From EX4572-165 sp964581795 (GTDB taxonomy: Archaea; Thermoplasmatota; E2; DHVEG-1), in NCBI GenBank assembly GCA_964581795.1, contig CAZOPW010000042.1, positions 1 through 22,077 of the forward strand: a stretch of 22,077 nt of DNA, written 5' to 3'. Numbering within the stretch: the first letter of the stretch is position 1; each line of letters begins with the position of its first letter. Below the pieces are notes generated by a model. It saw only the letters and a list, made by a program, of their open reading frames with translations. It was not told the origin of the DNA and searched no databases. This document shows, in pieces, positions 14,327 to 22,049 of the stretch. The translations under genes and the position numbers were made by a program.

Positions 14327-15754
14327 ATGTGTGGAATTGTTGGCGTTATTGGCAATAAACCAGTGTCTCGTTTTATTTATCATAGTCTCTTTGCGATTCA
14401 GCATAGAGGACAATCCTCAGCAGGCAAACTCACCTATGATGGAAACATTCATGTGTTTAAGGATTATGGTCTCGTCCGTGATATTTTTGATGATGAAAAA
14501 AAGATAGATACACCAGGATATGTTGGTCTTGGTCATACTCGATATTCGACAGCTGGAATGGATGATATTGATTCATTAAAGAAAAATGCTCAACCGGAAT
14601 ATTTGGTCAATCCCTTTCTTGCAGCAGTCCATAATGGAAACATCATTAATTGTTCTGAAGTAAAAAGAAATACAACTCGTTCTCCACGAACTGAATGTGA
14701 CATTCAATGTTTGTTGTTACCTATGGCAGATCAACTCTATAAAAAAGAATTATCAACAGACGTTATCTTTGAAGCATGTAAACAAGTAATGAAGGAAGTG
14801 AAGGGAAGTTACTCGAGTCTGTTTTTAGCTGATTCAGGAGAAGACCCCTATCTTTTTGCTATTACTGATCCACATAAAATCCGGCCGCTTGTCCTCGGGA
14901 AAAAGAATGGTTTGTATTGTTTAACCTCTGAAACCCGTGTATTTAAAAAAGCGAATTTTGAGTATGTAAAGGACATTCCTGGCGGATCAGTTATTATTAT
15001 TGATAAGGAAGGAAATATTTTTGAAAAACAACTGGTGAAAAAAACGGAAATGCCATGTATGTTTGAATTCGTGTATTTTGCAAAACCTGATTCACGAATT
15101 CGAGGTCGCTCAGTTCATGATGTACGAGTGAATCTTGGTCGTCTTCTCGCTAAAAATAACCCAGTTGATGCAGATATTATTGTTCCAGTTCCTGAATCCG
15201 GTCGACGGTATGCTCTTGGGTATTCACGTGAATCAGGGATTCCTCTTGATGAGGGAATCATGAAAGATAAAGCAGAGCGATCTTTTATTCAGCAGAAACA
15301 AGAAAGTCGAGATAAAATCGTTGAAGAAGGCTTATCATTTTTACGAGCAGTTCTTGATGGAAAACGAGTTGTACTTGTTGATGATTCTATTGTTCGTGGG
15401 ACGAATGTTCGAAAGCTAGTGAAAGGTGTTCGTCGTGCGGGTGCAAAGGAAGTCCATATTAGAATTGGTTGCCCTCCATTAATCGCGCCATGTTATCTTG
15501 GTATTGACATGCGCAGTCGGAAAGAATTTTTAGCTCGAGATGAGAATGGAGATATTAAAACCTGGGAGGGGATCAGTAAGGAGATTGATGCGGATAGTCT
15601 TGCATACATTCAGCCATCTGATTTGGAGGATGTGATTGGATTTCCAGTGTGCAAGGGTTGTGTATCCTTCCCAAATGGTTATCCTAAAGAGTTACAAGCT
15701 GATGTGAAACGATTATATGAACGAGATGAGAAAGGGAAACGGGCATATGAATAA
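14327..15754 (+). CDS. purF: Amidophosphoribosyltransferase (first step of de novo purine synthesis)
   Basis: A 475-residue PurF, which makes phosphoribosylamine from PRPP and glutamine. Glutaminase (Ntn) domain: Cys2 nucleophile directly after Met1 (no propeptide), QHRGQSSAG (25-33), GHTRYSTAG (69-77), HNGNIIN (102-108). Phosphoribosyltransferase domain: VVLVDDSIVRGTN (348-360), the PRPP loop. Four cysteines at 244 (MPCMFEF), 389 (APCYLGID), 442 and 445 (VCKGC) match the 4Fe-4S ligands of the Bacillus-type enzyme, which make it oxygen-labile. The C-terminal CVSFPNGYP replaces the more usual TGKYP. The TATA-like ATGTATAA at about 14285 would give a short leader; no Shine-Dalgarno is seen. It is followed after 26 bp by a small winged-helix gene, probably co-transcribed. 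Confidence 0.95.
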   Translation: MCGIVGVIGNKPVSRFIYHSLFAIQHRGQSSAGKLTYDGNIHVFKDYGLVRDIFDDEKKIDTPGYVGLGHTRYSTAGMDDIDSLKKNAQPEYLVNPFLAAVHNGNIINCSEVKRNTTRSPRTECDIQCLLLPMADQLYKKELSTDVIFEACKQVMKEVKGSYSSLFLADSGEDPYLFAITDPHKIRPLVLGKKNGLYCLTSETRVFKKANFEYVKDIPGGSVIIIDKEGNIFEKQLVKKTEMPCMFEFVYFAKPDSRIRGRSVHDVRVNLGRLLAKNNPVDADIIVPVPESGRRYALGYSRESGIPLDEGIMKDKAERSFIQQKQESRDKIVEEGLSFLRAVLDGKRVVLVDDSIVRGTNVRKLVKGVRRAGAKEVHIRIGCPPLIAPCYLGIDMRSRKEFLARDENGDIKTWEGISKEIDADSLAYIQPSDLEDVIGFPVCKGCVSFPNGYPKELQADVKRLYERDEKGKRAYE

Positions 15755-15780
15755 GTATAAACTGATTAATTTTGTTGGTT

Positions 15781-16095
15781 ATGATTGAAATTGATAATGG
15801 AAGTATTGATGCTCAAATTATAAAGATTTTACAAAAAAAATATCCTGTAACTGTAAAGGACATTGAACAGGAACTTAGTTTATCACATGGGCGTATTCTT
15901 CGAGTGTTAAATCAATTACATGTTCAAGGAATTGTTCGTCTTGAACCATTATCAGATAAGATTTATGTTCGTTTATTGCGCACTGATTTCAAGTTTGTTG
16001 GAAAAAAACGACAGCGAAAGTTCATTAAACATCATCGCTCTCAGCGTTCTTTCACAATTCAATCTGACGATGATGATGATATAATGTATCAATAA
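15781..16095 (+). CDS. Small winged-helix DNA-binding protein downstream of purF
   Basis: A 104-residue protein. Residues 1-60 form a winged helix: helix DAQIIKILQKKYP, HTH VTVKDIEQELSLSHGRILRVLNQL (about 25-48), wing GIVRLEPLSDKIYVRLL. After it come a very basic stretch (KKRQRKFIKHHRSQRS) and an acidic end (DDDDDIMYQ), an unusual charge flip that could fold back on the DNA-binding face. The start at ATG 15781 is preferred over an in-frame TTG at 15772; neither has a Shine-Dalgarno. It lies 26 bp after purF and before a hairpin terminator, so a purF operon with a small regulator is likely. The target is unknown. Confidence 0.75.
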   Translation: MIEIDNGSIDAQIIKILQKKYPVTVKDIEQELSLSHGRILRVLNQLHVQGIVRLEPLSDKIYVRLLRTDFKFVGKKRQRKFIKHHRSQRSFTIQSDDDDDIMYQ

Positions 16096-16140
16096 ATAAA
16101 TGAATAAAAAAGAGTTGCTGTAACGGTTTTTAGACGACAT

Positions 16141-16258
16141 TTACCCAAACTATTGAGATTTCGTTTGGCGCCTTTTTTTTATATTTTTGCTTTTTCCCAC
16201 TCATCTTATTCCTCAATACATTGTTTTTTTATTCATCTTATTTAAATGGTTTGGGTAA
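16141..16258. repeat. Long-range inverted repeat overlapping the terminator
   Basis: TTACCCAAACTATT (16141-16154) is inverted at 16245-16258 (AATGGTTTGGGTAA) with 13 of 14 positions complementary and a 90-bp spacer. The left arm is also the 5' arm of the terminator hairpin, so the two pairings exclude each other. Confidence 0.5.
16145..16180 (+). terminator. Hairpin plus oligo-T terminator of the purF operon
   Basis: CCAAAC (16145-16150) pairs with GTTTGG (16163-16168) across a 12-nt loop, followed by CGCC and eight T (16173-16180). This lies about 50 nt after the stop of the winged-helix gene and looks like an intrinsic terminator. Confidence 0.55.
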
Positions 16259-16336
16259 TTTTTCCACAATGTGAATGGAAGAAATACGATGGAAAAAAAC
16301 TTTTATTTCCTTCATTTCTTTTCTGACAAATTTCAT

Positions 16337-16729
16337 TCAGATTATTTGCACGATGTGATCATCGACAATCAAAAATTCGACAAGTTCTTTTGATTTTTTA
16401 ATTTCTTTTAATTGATTATAATCAAGTAAATGTTCATATGTTTCAATGACTCTATTTCCACTTGGAGACCATGCAGCGATAGTGATATGATCTACATCAT
16501 ATGATTGAATACTCCCAAGAATGGTATATGATATGGCATGTGCGTTAAATGAACAATTTGTGCATTCAACGACTGTGTTATATGGGGTGTATGGATTATC
16601 ATAATCTTCAATTGGTTCCAATTGAACAATTATCAGATGACCGCCACATTGTGGACAAACAAATTCATGGTTTGTACTATTATCCCACAATTTTGACAGG
16701 ATTTTGTTTTTTGTTTTATTATACCCCAT
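16337..16729 (-). CDS. Zinc-ribbon protein of unknown function
   Basis: A 130-residue soluble protein with one zinc ribbon: CPQC (residues 25-28) and CTNC (about 56-59), each in a knuckle context (FVCPQCGGHLI and VVECTNCSF). The ribbon carries a 27-residue insert rich in Tyr/Asp/Pro between the knuckles. The C-terminal half (about 65-130) is a mixed alpha/beta segment (ITIAAWSPSGNRVIETYEHL, then a Lys/Glu helix and a hydrophobic strand FLIVDDHIVQII). The ribbon suggests nucleic-acid or protein binding; no catalytic motif is seen. The gene is transcribed alone on the minus strand, convergent with the purF operon. A TATA-like CTTATATG occurs near 16780. The family is not recognised. Confidence 0.75.
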   Translation of the reverse strand: MGYNKTKNKILSKLWDNSTNHEFVCPQCGGHLIIVQLEPIEDYDNPYTPYNTVVECTNCSFNAHAISYTILGSIQSYDVDHITIAAWSPSGNRVIETYEHLLDYNQLKEIKKSKELVEFLIVDDHIVQII

Positions 16730-16849
16730 TATCCATCACGTTATACCCGAGACAGTATAGATGTGTAGGTTTTCTTGACATATAAGGTTTTTTGAATAAT
16801 CCTTTTTCTAATGAGTTATTTGTTTTGTTACTTTTGGTTTTTCTTTCCG

Positions 16850-16863
16850 TCATATTAATATGA
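16850..16863. promoter_or_regulatory. Perfect 14-bp palindrome in the SAM-hydrolase promoter
   Basis: TCATATTAATATGA is a perfect inverted repeat ending 39 bp before the ATG at 16903. Its centre can serve as a weak TATA element, so a dimeric regulator bound here would block TBP. The regulator is unknown. Confidence 0.4.
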
Positions 16864-16902
16864 TGAAATGATATTTGGATTATTCTAAAGGTGACATTAT
16901 CA

Positions 16903-17709
16903 ATGCATACAGTTACATTTCTATCAGATTTTGGTCTTGGTTCTGGATATGTAAGTCAAATGAAAGGAGTGGTTTCCTCGTTTACATCTGAGGTTACATT
17001 AATAGATATCTGCCATGAGATTCCACCTCAAAATATTAAAGCTGGTGCATTTGTTCTTGCTGCGACTGTGCCTTATATGCCAAAAGGATCTGTTCATGTT
17101 GGGGTGGTTGATCCAGGTGTTGGAACATCACGGAGAGGAATCGTTGTGGTTACCAATAAACATATTTTTATTGGACCGGATAATGGTCTTTTTTTACCTG
17201 CTGCTCGTCTTTTTGGATTATTTCGAGTATATGAAATTACGAATGAATCATTATTTCAGCATCCCGTTTCAAATACATTTCACGGACGTGATATTTTTTC
17301 TTCTATAGCGGGTCATATCTTACGTGGAATTTCATTTGATTTGATTGGAGATGAGATTCATGATTACGTTGATCTATCGTTTCCACAACCTTCATTTGAA
17401 GGAAACATGATAGGAAGTGAGGTTTTGTATGTAGATGATTTTGGAAACGTAATTACTGGCATTAATGGAAATCGTTTTTTACAATATGTTTCAGAGAATG
17501 ATACCGTTTCTATTGTAAAAGACGATGAAAAAAATACTGCATTATTCACTCGGTCATATGGGTTTGTATCAAAAGGGGAATTGATGGTTACAATTGGTAG
17601 TCATGGTTATGTTGAATTTTCAGTTAATCAAGGGAAGGCAAATGAAAAATTAGGATTAACGTATGGTGATCCTGTACAGATTGAATTTACTTCGTCCTCT
17701 CAGGTATGA
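16903..17709 (+). CDS. SAM hydroxide adenosyltransferase (S-adenosylmethionine hydrolase, DUF62 family)
   Basis: A 268-residue member of the family that splits S-adenosylmethionine into adenosine and methionine using water. Recognisable motifs in order: TFLSDFGLGSGYVSQMKG at the N-terminus, with the conserved Asp binding the ribose; HVGVVDPGVGTSRR; FIGPDNGLFLPA; NTFHGRDIFSSIAGHI; YVDDFGNVITGI; and a C-terminal beta-barrel domain ending in SHGYVEFSVNQGKA. The start ATG 16903 is preferred over a GTG at 16891 because the AAGGTGA Shine-Dalgarno (16888-16894) overlaps that GTG. The physiological role in archaea is unsettled, possibly SAM balance. It is convergent with DUF357, with only 3 bp between the stops, and has a palindrome in its promoter. 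Confidence 0.95.
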   Translation: MHTVTFLSDFGLGSGYVSQMKGVVSSFTSEVTLIDICHEIPPQNIKAGAFVLAATVPYMPKGSVHVGVVDPGVGTSRRGIVVVTNKHIFIGPDNGLFLPAARLFGLFRVYEITNESLFQHPVSNTFHGRDIFSSIAGHILRGISFDLIGDEIHDYVDLSFPQPSFEGNMIGSEVLYVDDFGNVITGINGNRFLQYVSENDTVSIVKDDEKNTALFTRSYGFVSKGELMVTIGSHGYVEFSVNQGKANEKLGLTYGDPVQIEFTSSSQV

Positions 17710-17712
17710 TGG

Positions 17713-17958
17713 TTAGAGTTGTTGATTTGGATCAATAGTGAATTTTAGGATCGAATCAAGGAGTCCGTGACCGTAATTAATGCAACCAAAAGCAGTAAAA
17801 TAATCTTTTTTTTCAAAATAATATTGTGCATCATTGTAATAATCTACAGCCATCTTTATTTGAGGTTTTTGTAAAGCAGAAGCATTTTGTTGTTGTAATT
17901 TTTTCAAATTATCTTTAAACATGTCTAGATCTTTTTCAATTCTTGTTGGTTCATCCAT
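17713..17958 (-). CDS. DUF357 family small helical protein
   Basis: An 81-residue, all-helical protein. The second half (AVDYYNDAQYYFEKKDYFTA then FGCINYGHGLLDSIL) carries the family signature of archaeal DUF357, where a YY..DA.YF..K.D...AF..I.YAHGLLD pattern forms a helical hairpin resembling the small helical domains found next to nucleotidyltransferases. Function is unknown in the family. It is encoded alone; a GTATATATAAAC TATA box at 18000-17989 gives a leader of about 10 nt. The promoter is divergent from that of the PGF-pre-PGF surface protein, and the 3' end abuts the SAM-hydrolase gene. Confidence 0.82.
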   Translation of the reverse strand: MDEPTRIEKDLDMFKDNLKKLQQQNASALQKPQIKMAVDYYNDAQYYFEKKDYFTAFGCINYGHGLLDSILKFTIDPNQQL

Positions 17959-17988
17959 ACTCTTTCAATTACCCATTAAGAAGTATAC

Positions 17989-18000
17989 GTTTATATATAC
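17989..18000 (-). promoter_or_regulatory. TATA box of the DUF357 gene
   Basis: On the minus strand GTATATATAAAC is a strong archaeal TATA element about 31-42 bp upstream of the ATG at 17958. Confidence 0.55.
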
Positions 18001-18048
18001 ATCGTTTTGGGGTGATAAAATGTCAATTTGTTCTTACGACTAACCATC

Positions 18049-18057
18049 TTTATATAC
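18049..18057 (+). promoter_or_regulatory. TATA box of the surface-protein gene
   Basis: TTTATATAC at 18049-18057 is followed about 25-30 nt later by the AGGTGA Shine-Dalgarno (18086-18091) and ATG (18097), giving a leader of roughly 15 nt. Confidence 0.55.
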
Positions 18058-18096
18058 GACTTGAAACAAGAGTATAACACGTCTTAGGTGAGAATG

Positions 18097-19502
18097 ATGA
18101 ATTTCAGCGATATCAAATTAGGAAATCTGTTTTCAGATTCGTTAGTTATCAAAAAATACGTTACTTTGGTTATTAATGTTCTCTTTTTGTTTTCAATTTT
18201 TTCTAGTATATTTATTCCAGTATTAAATGCAGAAGACACTTTAACTTTGGAAAAGGATGCAACAAAGCAGATTGATACTTTATCTGTTGAGAAGACAGCT
18301 GGTACTCCTGCTACAGATGACGAGAATGATGATGAAGATGACGAGAATGATGATGAAGATGACGANNNNNNNNNNNNNNNNNNNNNNNNNNNNNNNNNNN
18401 NNNNNNNNNNNNNNNNNNNNNNNNNNNNNNNNNNNNNNNNNNNNNNNNNNNNNNNNNNNNNNNNNCTACAGATGACGAGAATGATGATGAAGATGACGAG
18501 AATGATGATGAAGATGACGACGACTTTAAGACTGATCTTAGTGATGATGTGAAAGATGATGTAATGGGGGAAAAAGAGGAGAAGGATACTGGTGTTTCTT
18601 ATACTCCGGCTGTTGAGAAGACGGCTGATACTTTTGATGCGGATATCGTTGATGTTGATGAGGGTAATGATGATGTAAAAGATGATGTAATGGGGGAAAA
18701 AGAGGAGAAGGATACTGGTGTTTCTTATACTCCGGCTGTTGAGAAGACGGCTGATACTCCTGCTTCCTCTGTGTTATCTTCTGATTCACCCGCAAATGAA
18801 AATTATCAGTCAAATAAAAAATCAAAAAAAGTGTTTAATTTTAATGACGAAATTGATATTGATGAGGAAAATACCATCAAATATCTAAAAAGTAAAATAG
18901 GAAATATATCAAAAGATCAAATGGTTTTAGCGAAAACAACAAAAGCACAAAAAGAACAATCGTTTTCTTATGAAAAAACTAAGATCGAAAAGGTGGAATT
19001 TAAAGCCGCATCAAATCAAGAAAACGTCGAGTTATCAGTTAAAAACCTTAAACAAAAACCATTAGAAGTTAAAAGAAATATTTCATTATCCAACAATTCA
19101 AAAATCTATGAATATTTAGATATTAAGCTAACCGCTAATGAAGCCTACATCGGAGAATCAGGTATTGAATCAATGAATTTCACATTCACCATTTCAAAAG
19201 AATGGATTCAAAATGAAAGCATCGATAAACATTCGGTTAAAATGATGAGATATCATAATGATACCTGGCAGGAACTAAACACAACGTACATAAATGAAAC
19301 TGATGAAGAAATAAGATTCAAAGCAATCACCCCTGGTTTATCTGTTTTTGCAGTAGTTGGAAACAAGGTCGTTGAAGACACTGATGAAATCATTATTGAA
19401 ACAACTGATATGCCCTGGTGGATGCCGGTCAGTGTTATCGGGGCATCAACAGCAGCACTTGGATTAGTTATATTCAAAAAACGCTTTATTTATACTCGGT
19501 AA
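18097..19502 (+). CDS. Repeat-rich acidic surface protein with PGF-pre-PGF domain and C-terminal anchor (interrupted by an assembly gap)
   Basis: One gene split by 100 N. The N-terminus has a signal segment (VIKKYVTLVINVLFLFSIFS, about 18-37, cleaved near LNAEDT). Acidic Asp/Glu/Asn repeats based on DENDDED lie on both sides of the gap, then two copies of a 42-residue repeat (DDVKDDVMGEKEEKDTGVSY to TPAVEKTADT). A Ser/Lys linker precedes a PGF-pre-PGF domain (about 300 residues before the end to the C-terminal region; YLDIKLTANEAYIGESG, MNFTFTISKEWI, MMRYHNDTWQELNTTYINET, ITPGLSVFAVVG). A final helix (WWMPVSVIGASTAALGLVIF) with KKR anchors it. The frames before and after the N run disagree as printed, but the two 55-bp flanks are identical, and merging them restores one frame of 416 codons. 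An ATG at 18094 is an alternative start. It is a likely cell-envelope protein; the acidic repeats may bind cations. Confidence 0.85.
18311..18365 (+). repeat. 55-bp sequence before the gap, identical to 18466-18520
   Basis: These 55 bases are identical, base for base, to those immediately after the N run. They contain two copies of the 21-bp DENDDED-coding unit. Exact duplication right up to both contig edges is typical of a de Bruijn overlap at k = 55. Confidence 0.9.
18366..18465. other. Assembly gap (100 N)
   Basis: Exactly 100 N, the default filler size of scaffolders, so the length says nothing about the real distance. It falls in the acidic repeat region of the surface protein. Confidence 0.95.
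18466..18520 (+). repeat. 55-bp sequence after the gap, identical to 18311-18365
   Basis: See the partner entry before the gap. Both copies have the same codon phase (codons start at the third base), so collapsing them keeps the reading frame. Confidence 0.9.
18543..18758 (+). repeat. 90-bp coding direct repeat, two copies with 126-bp period
   Basis: Copies at 18543-18632 and 18669-18758 differ only at one base (GTGAAAG versus GTAAAAG). Between them is a 36-bp acidic spacer coding FDADIVDVDEGN. The phrase VEKTAGTPAT before the gap matches the copy ends VEKTADT, suggesting at least one more, partly unseen, unit. Confidence 0.85.
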
Positions 19503-19509
19503 AAAAGCG

Positions 19510-19887
19510 TTATTCTTCTTTTTTATCCAATATTTTTTCAATTCTTTCCTTAATAATATTTACATCAACAGGTTTTTCTAAAAAATCCTCAGCTAAAAAA
19601 TTTCCTGCTCCTTTTGCTATATCATCAGTTCGTGCAGTTAAAAAAATAATCGGTGTTTTTTCCCAATTCTTTTTATCTCTTATCTGATCATATGTAGCCC
19701 ACCCGCTCATAGTAGGCATCATCAAATCAAGAATGATTAAATCTGGATTAACTTCATCGAGATGTTTTAAACATTCTTCACCACTATCCATAGTAACTAC
19801 TTCTATATCATCAGCTATGGCTTCTAAACCTGTTTTTACGGTATATAATACTCCAGGTTCATCATCAACTATCATTATTTTTTTCAT
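19510..19887 (-). CDS. Single-domain response regulator (receiver only)
   Basis: A 125-residue receiver domain and nothing else. The acidic pocket is Asp8-Asp9 (MIVDDEPG), the phospho-acceptor Asp54 (LIILDLMMPTMSGW), the switch Thr84 (FLTARTD) and Lys105 (EKPVD). There is no output domain, so it must act by protein contact or in a relay. The start is at ATG 19887, where the family N-terminus MKKIMIVDDE begins; a longer open frame upstream belongs to the kinase region. The first 23 bp overlap the end of the kinase gene, with an AGGTGG Shine-Dalgarno inside it, so kinase and regulator are coupled and almost certainly cognate. The 3' end is convergent with the surface-protein gene, 7 bp apart. 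Confidence 0.92.
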   Translation of the reverse strand: MKKIMIVDDEPGVLYTVKTGLEAIADDIEVVTMDSGEECLKHLDEVNPDLIILDLMMPTMSGWATYDQIRDKKNWEKTPIIFLTARTDDIAKGAGNFLAEDFLEKPVDVNIIKERIEKILDKKEE

Positions 19888-21346
19888 TTGTTTGTCCCAC
19901 CTTTTTTGTTGGTATTGTAAAATAAAATGTACTTCCTTTATTTGGACCTTTGCTTTCAGCCCAAATTTTCCCGTAATGTTTTTCAATAATACGTTTTGTT
20001 ATTGAAAGCCCCAATCCTGCAGAGTCTTTTCCATATCGAGAGGAATCTGCTCGGTAAAATTCATCGAAAATTTTAGCAAGTTGTTCTTCGGTCATTCCTA
20101 TACCTGTATCTGTTATCGCAACTTGAACAAAACCGTTTTTCTGTTCTGCTGAAATGGTGATCTCCCCACCACTTTTCGGTGTGTATTTCAATGCATTCGC
20201 AATCAAATTCTTAAATACTTCTTCGATTCGAAGTGGATCGATATAAACTTGAATTGATTGTTTAATATTGTTTGTGATTTGGATGTTGTTTTGTTCTAAA
20301 AAGTGCTTTTGTGTTGTAATAACACGTTGAACGAGGTCAGGAAGGGAGGTGTATTCGTATTCAAAACTAATTTTTTCAGTCCGTAATTTAGCTAGTTGCA
20401 ATGTCTTTAAAATGAGGTCCTTCATGTATTGAGCATTTTCATTCATGACTTCAAGATGTTCTTTCATTTTTGGATTTTTTTCTTGTTGTATAAGAATGGG
20501 TAATAGGCCGATAAGAGGTTGCAATGGATTCTTGAGGTCATGGCCGAGTTGACCAATAAATGCATCTTTTTGGTCAATGAGTCTTTCGAGGATTTTATTA
20601 TATTCTTCCAATTTCTTCCGAGATTTCTTTAAATCTTTGGCCATGGTGTTGAATGCTTCAGCAAGCTCTCCGAGTTCATCATTTGATTTTAAGTTTATTT
20701 TTGTGTCAAGATTTCCTTTCCCTAAGGTTTTAGCTGTATCGCGAAATTGGATAATAGGTTTCACGATAGTATGTCGTAAGAGAAATAAGAAGCTAAAAAT
20801 AAGGATGAACAAACTTATTGTTGAGATGAACATGAGATTGGTTGCTCTCTGTTCAAATACCTGATAAGCATCGCTTGTTAAAAAGGATATTTCATAGGCT
20901 CCCTGAATAGGTGATGATTCATTTATAGGTACAATCACCGTTATTTCATCGGGTGTTTCACTTTCGGGTTTTATTTTTCCAATCTGAGATGTTATGATAC
21001 TATGATTAATGTATTTCATTCTTGATGGGTTGTATTGTGATGTGTTTGTTGAAAATGTAAGTAAGGTCTGTGATTCATTCACTGTGAATATGTGTATGTA
21101 ATCAATGCTTTCTTTGTTTTTTTCTTGAATTGATTCAATTGCATGTGGAATTGTTGAATTTGCGTTTGGTTCAGTCCATAAAATATCAAGTACGGCGGCT
21201 GTATCTTTTGCTTTGTCAACATAAATATTTTCAAAAGCGATAGACTGTTCATTAATATTGTATATAGTTAGGGAAAAGATTACTGCTGCGGATACAGCTA
21301 CGACAATAATCGTTAGTTTCAATGAAAGACTGAGATAGGTTTTCAT
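19865..21346 (-). CDS. Membrane sensor histidine kinase with extracytoplasmic domain and HAMP
   Basis: A 493-residue classical sensor kinase. TM1 (about 9-28), an extracytoplasmic sensor of about 140 residues with five N-X-S/T sites (NST, NES, NTS and others), TM2 (about 171-191), HAMP (about 192-245: IVKPIIQFRDTAKTLGKGNL, NDELGELAEAFN), HisKA with His269 in GQLGHDLKNPLQPL, and an ATPase domain: N box FKNLIANALKYTP (378-390), G1 DTGIGM (413-418), F box FDEFYRAD, G2 GLGLSI (444-449). All catalytic residues are present. HDLKNPLQPL, with Lys replacing the common Arg, is a known variant. The sensor resembles the dCACHE/sCACHE-type folds in length, but the ligand is unknown. It forms an operon with the receiver protein downstream. 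The ATG at 21346 is preceded by a weak purine patch. Confidence 0.93.
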   Translation of the reverse strand: MKTYLSLSLKLTIIVVAVSAAVIFSLTIYNINEQSIAFENIYVDKAKDTAAVLDILWTEPNANSTIPHAIESIQEKNKESIDYIHIFTVNESQTLLTFSTNTSQYNPSRMKYINHSIITSQIGKIKPESETPDEITVIVPINESSPIQGAYEISFLTSDAYQVFEQRATNLMFISTISLFILIFSFLFLLRHTIVKPIIQFRDTAKTLGKGNLDTKINLKSNDELGELAEAFNTMAKDLKKSRKKLEEYNKILERLIDQKDAFIGQLGHDLKNPLQPLIGLLPILIQQEKNPKMKEHLEVMNENAQYMKDLILKTLQLAKLRTEKISFEYEYTSLPDLVQRVITTQKHFLEQNNIQITNNIKQSIQVYIDPLRIEEVFKNLIANALKYTPKSGGEITISAEQKNGFVQVAITDTGIGMTEEQLAKIFDEFYRADSSRYGKDSAGLGLSITKRIIEKHYGKIWAESKGPNKGSTFYFTIPTKKVGQTNEKNNDS

Positions 21347-21437
21347 CCGTTAATTCGAAATAGTTATAATCTCTTATCATTTAAAATTTCTAATTTATTT
21401 TAGAATCTAGCGGCGTTACAGCATCACGCTTGTTTAT

Positions 21438-22049
21438 TTATAACATCGTATGCCCTCCTAAAAGTACTGAGGAAAGAACACAGAGGAATGCAGTAACCAT
21501 TCCAACAATAAGCATTTGAATGCCATATTTAATCATACTTTCATCACTTATTTTTGCTAGATATATACCTAAAACTGTTAACATGATCAAGGTTAGGATG
21601 ATACAACCGAAAAATGCTAATTCTATTGAAATTATTGCTGTTGTAGTTAAAAAGAAAGGTGAAACAACTAGCATTGCTGCAAGTGCAGGGGAAAGCCCGT
21701 CAACTAAAGCAGCAAAGATGGTAGCAAATTGATTTGATTTGTGATGTAAGCTATCTTTTAAGTCAGTAACCATCGCTCTCTCCAGTTCTTTTAATTTCTT
21801 TGTTCGTTCTGCTTTTTCTGTCATGTATGCTCCGCTGATACCTGAAATTCCCATTGCTATTGATCCTGAGATTGCTGCAGTAATAATAGGAAGTGGACGT
21901 AAAATTCCGCTAATATAAGCTCCGATGACGACACCAAGCATAGTTAATGCTCCATCGAATGCATTCATGACAAAATAACGACGGGTGATATCGCCTGCTT
22001 CAGAGATTTTATAATATCTCTTCCACTCTTTTATCTTTGTTTGAATCAC
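21438..22049 (-). CDS. VIT1/CCC1-family membrane protein
   Basis: A 203-residue protein with about five membrane helices. The N-terminal EAGDITRRYFVMNAFDGALT and LGVVIGAYISG, followed by SIAMGISGISGAYMTEKAER, match the VIT1/CCC1 iron/manganese transporter superfamily (an archaeal subgroup). The charged helix ERTKKLKELERAMVTDLKDSL is the cytosolic metal-binding region, though it lacks the dense Glu/Met cluster of true vacuolar iron transporters. Helices follow at about 108-130, 135-160 and 172-200. The start is the GTG at 22049, supported by GGAG 7 nt upstream (22060-22057); the first in-frame ATG is about 27 residues in and would cut the conserved N-terminus. Metal transport is a family inference. 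It is upstream of the kinase operon by 91 bp and may be separate. Confidence 0.8.
   Translation of the reverse strand: MIQTKIKEWKRYYKISEAGDITRRYFVMNAFDGALTMLGVVIGAYISGILRPLPIITAAISGSIAMGISGISGAYMTEKAERTKKLKELERAMVTDLKDSLHHKSNQFATIFAALVDGLSPALAAMLVVSPFFLTTTAIISIELAFFGCIILTLIMLTVLGIYLAKISDESMIKYGIQMLIVGMVTAFLCVLSSVLLGGHTML

Noticed and set aside
18088..18096. GTG at 18088 or ATG at 18094 as start of the surface protein
   Set aside because: The Shine-Dalgarno AGGTGA (18086-18091) overlaps the GTG and lies only 2 nt from the first ATG; the ATG at 18097 gives 5-nt spacing and is preferred, though 18094 cannot be excluded.
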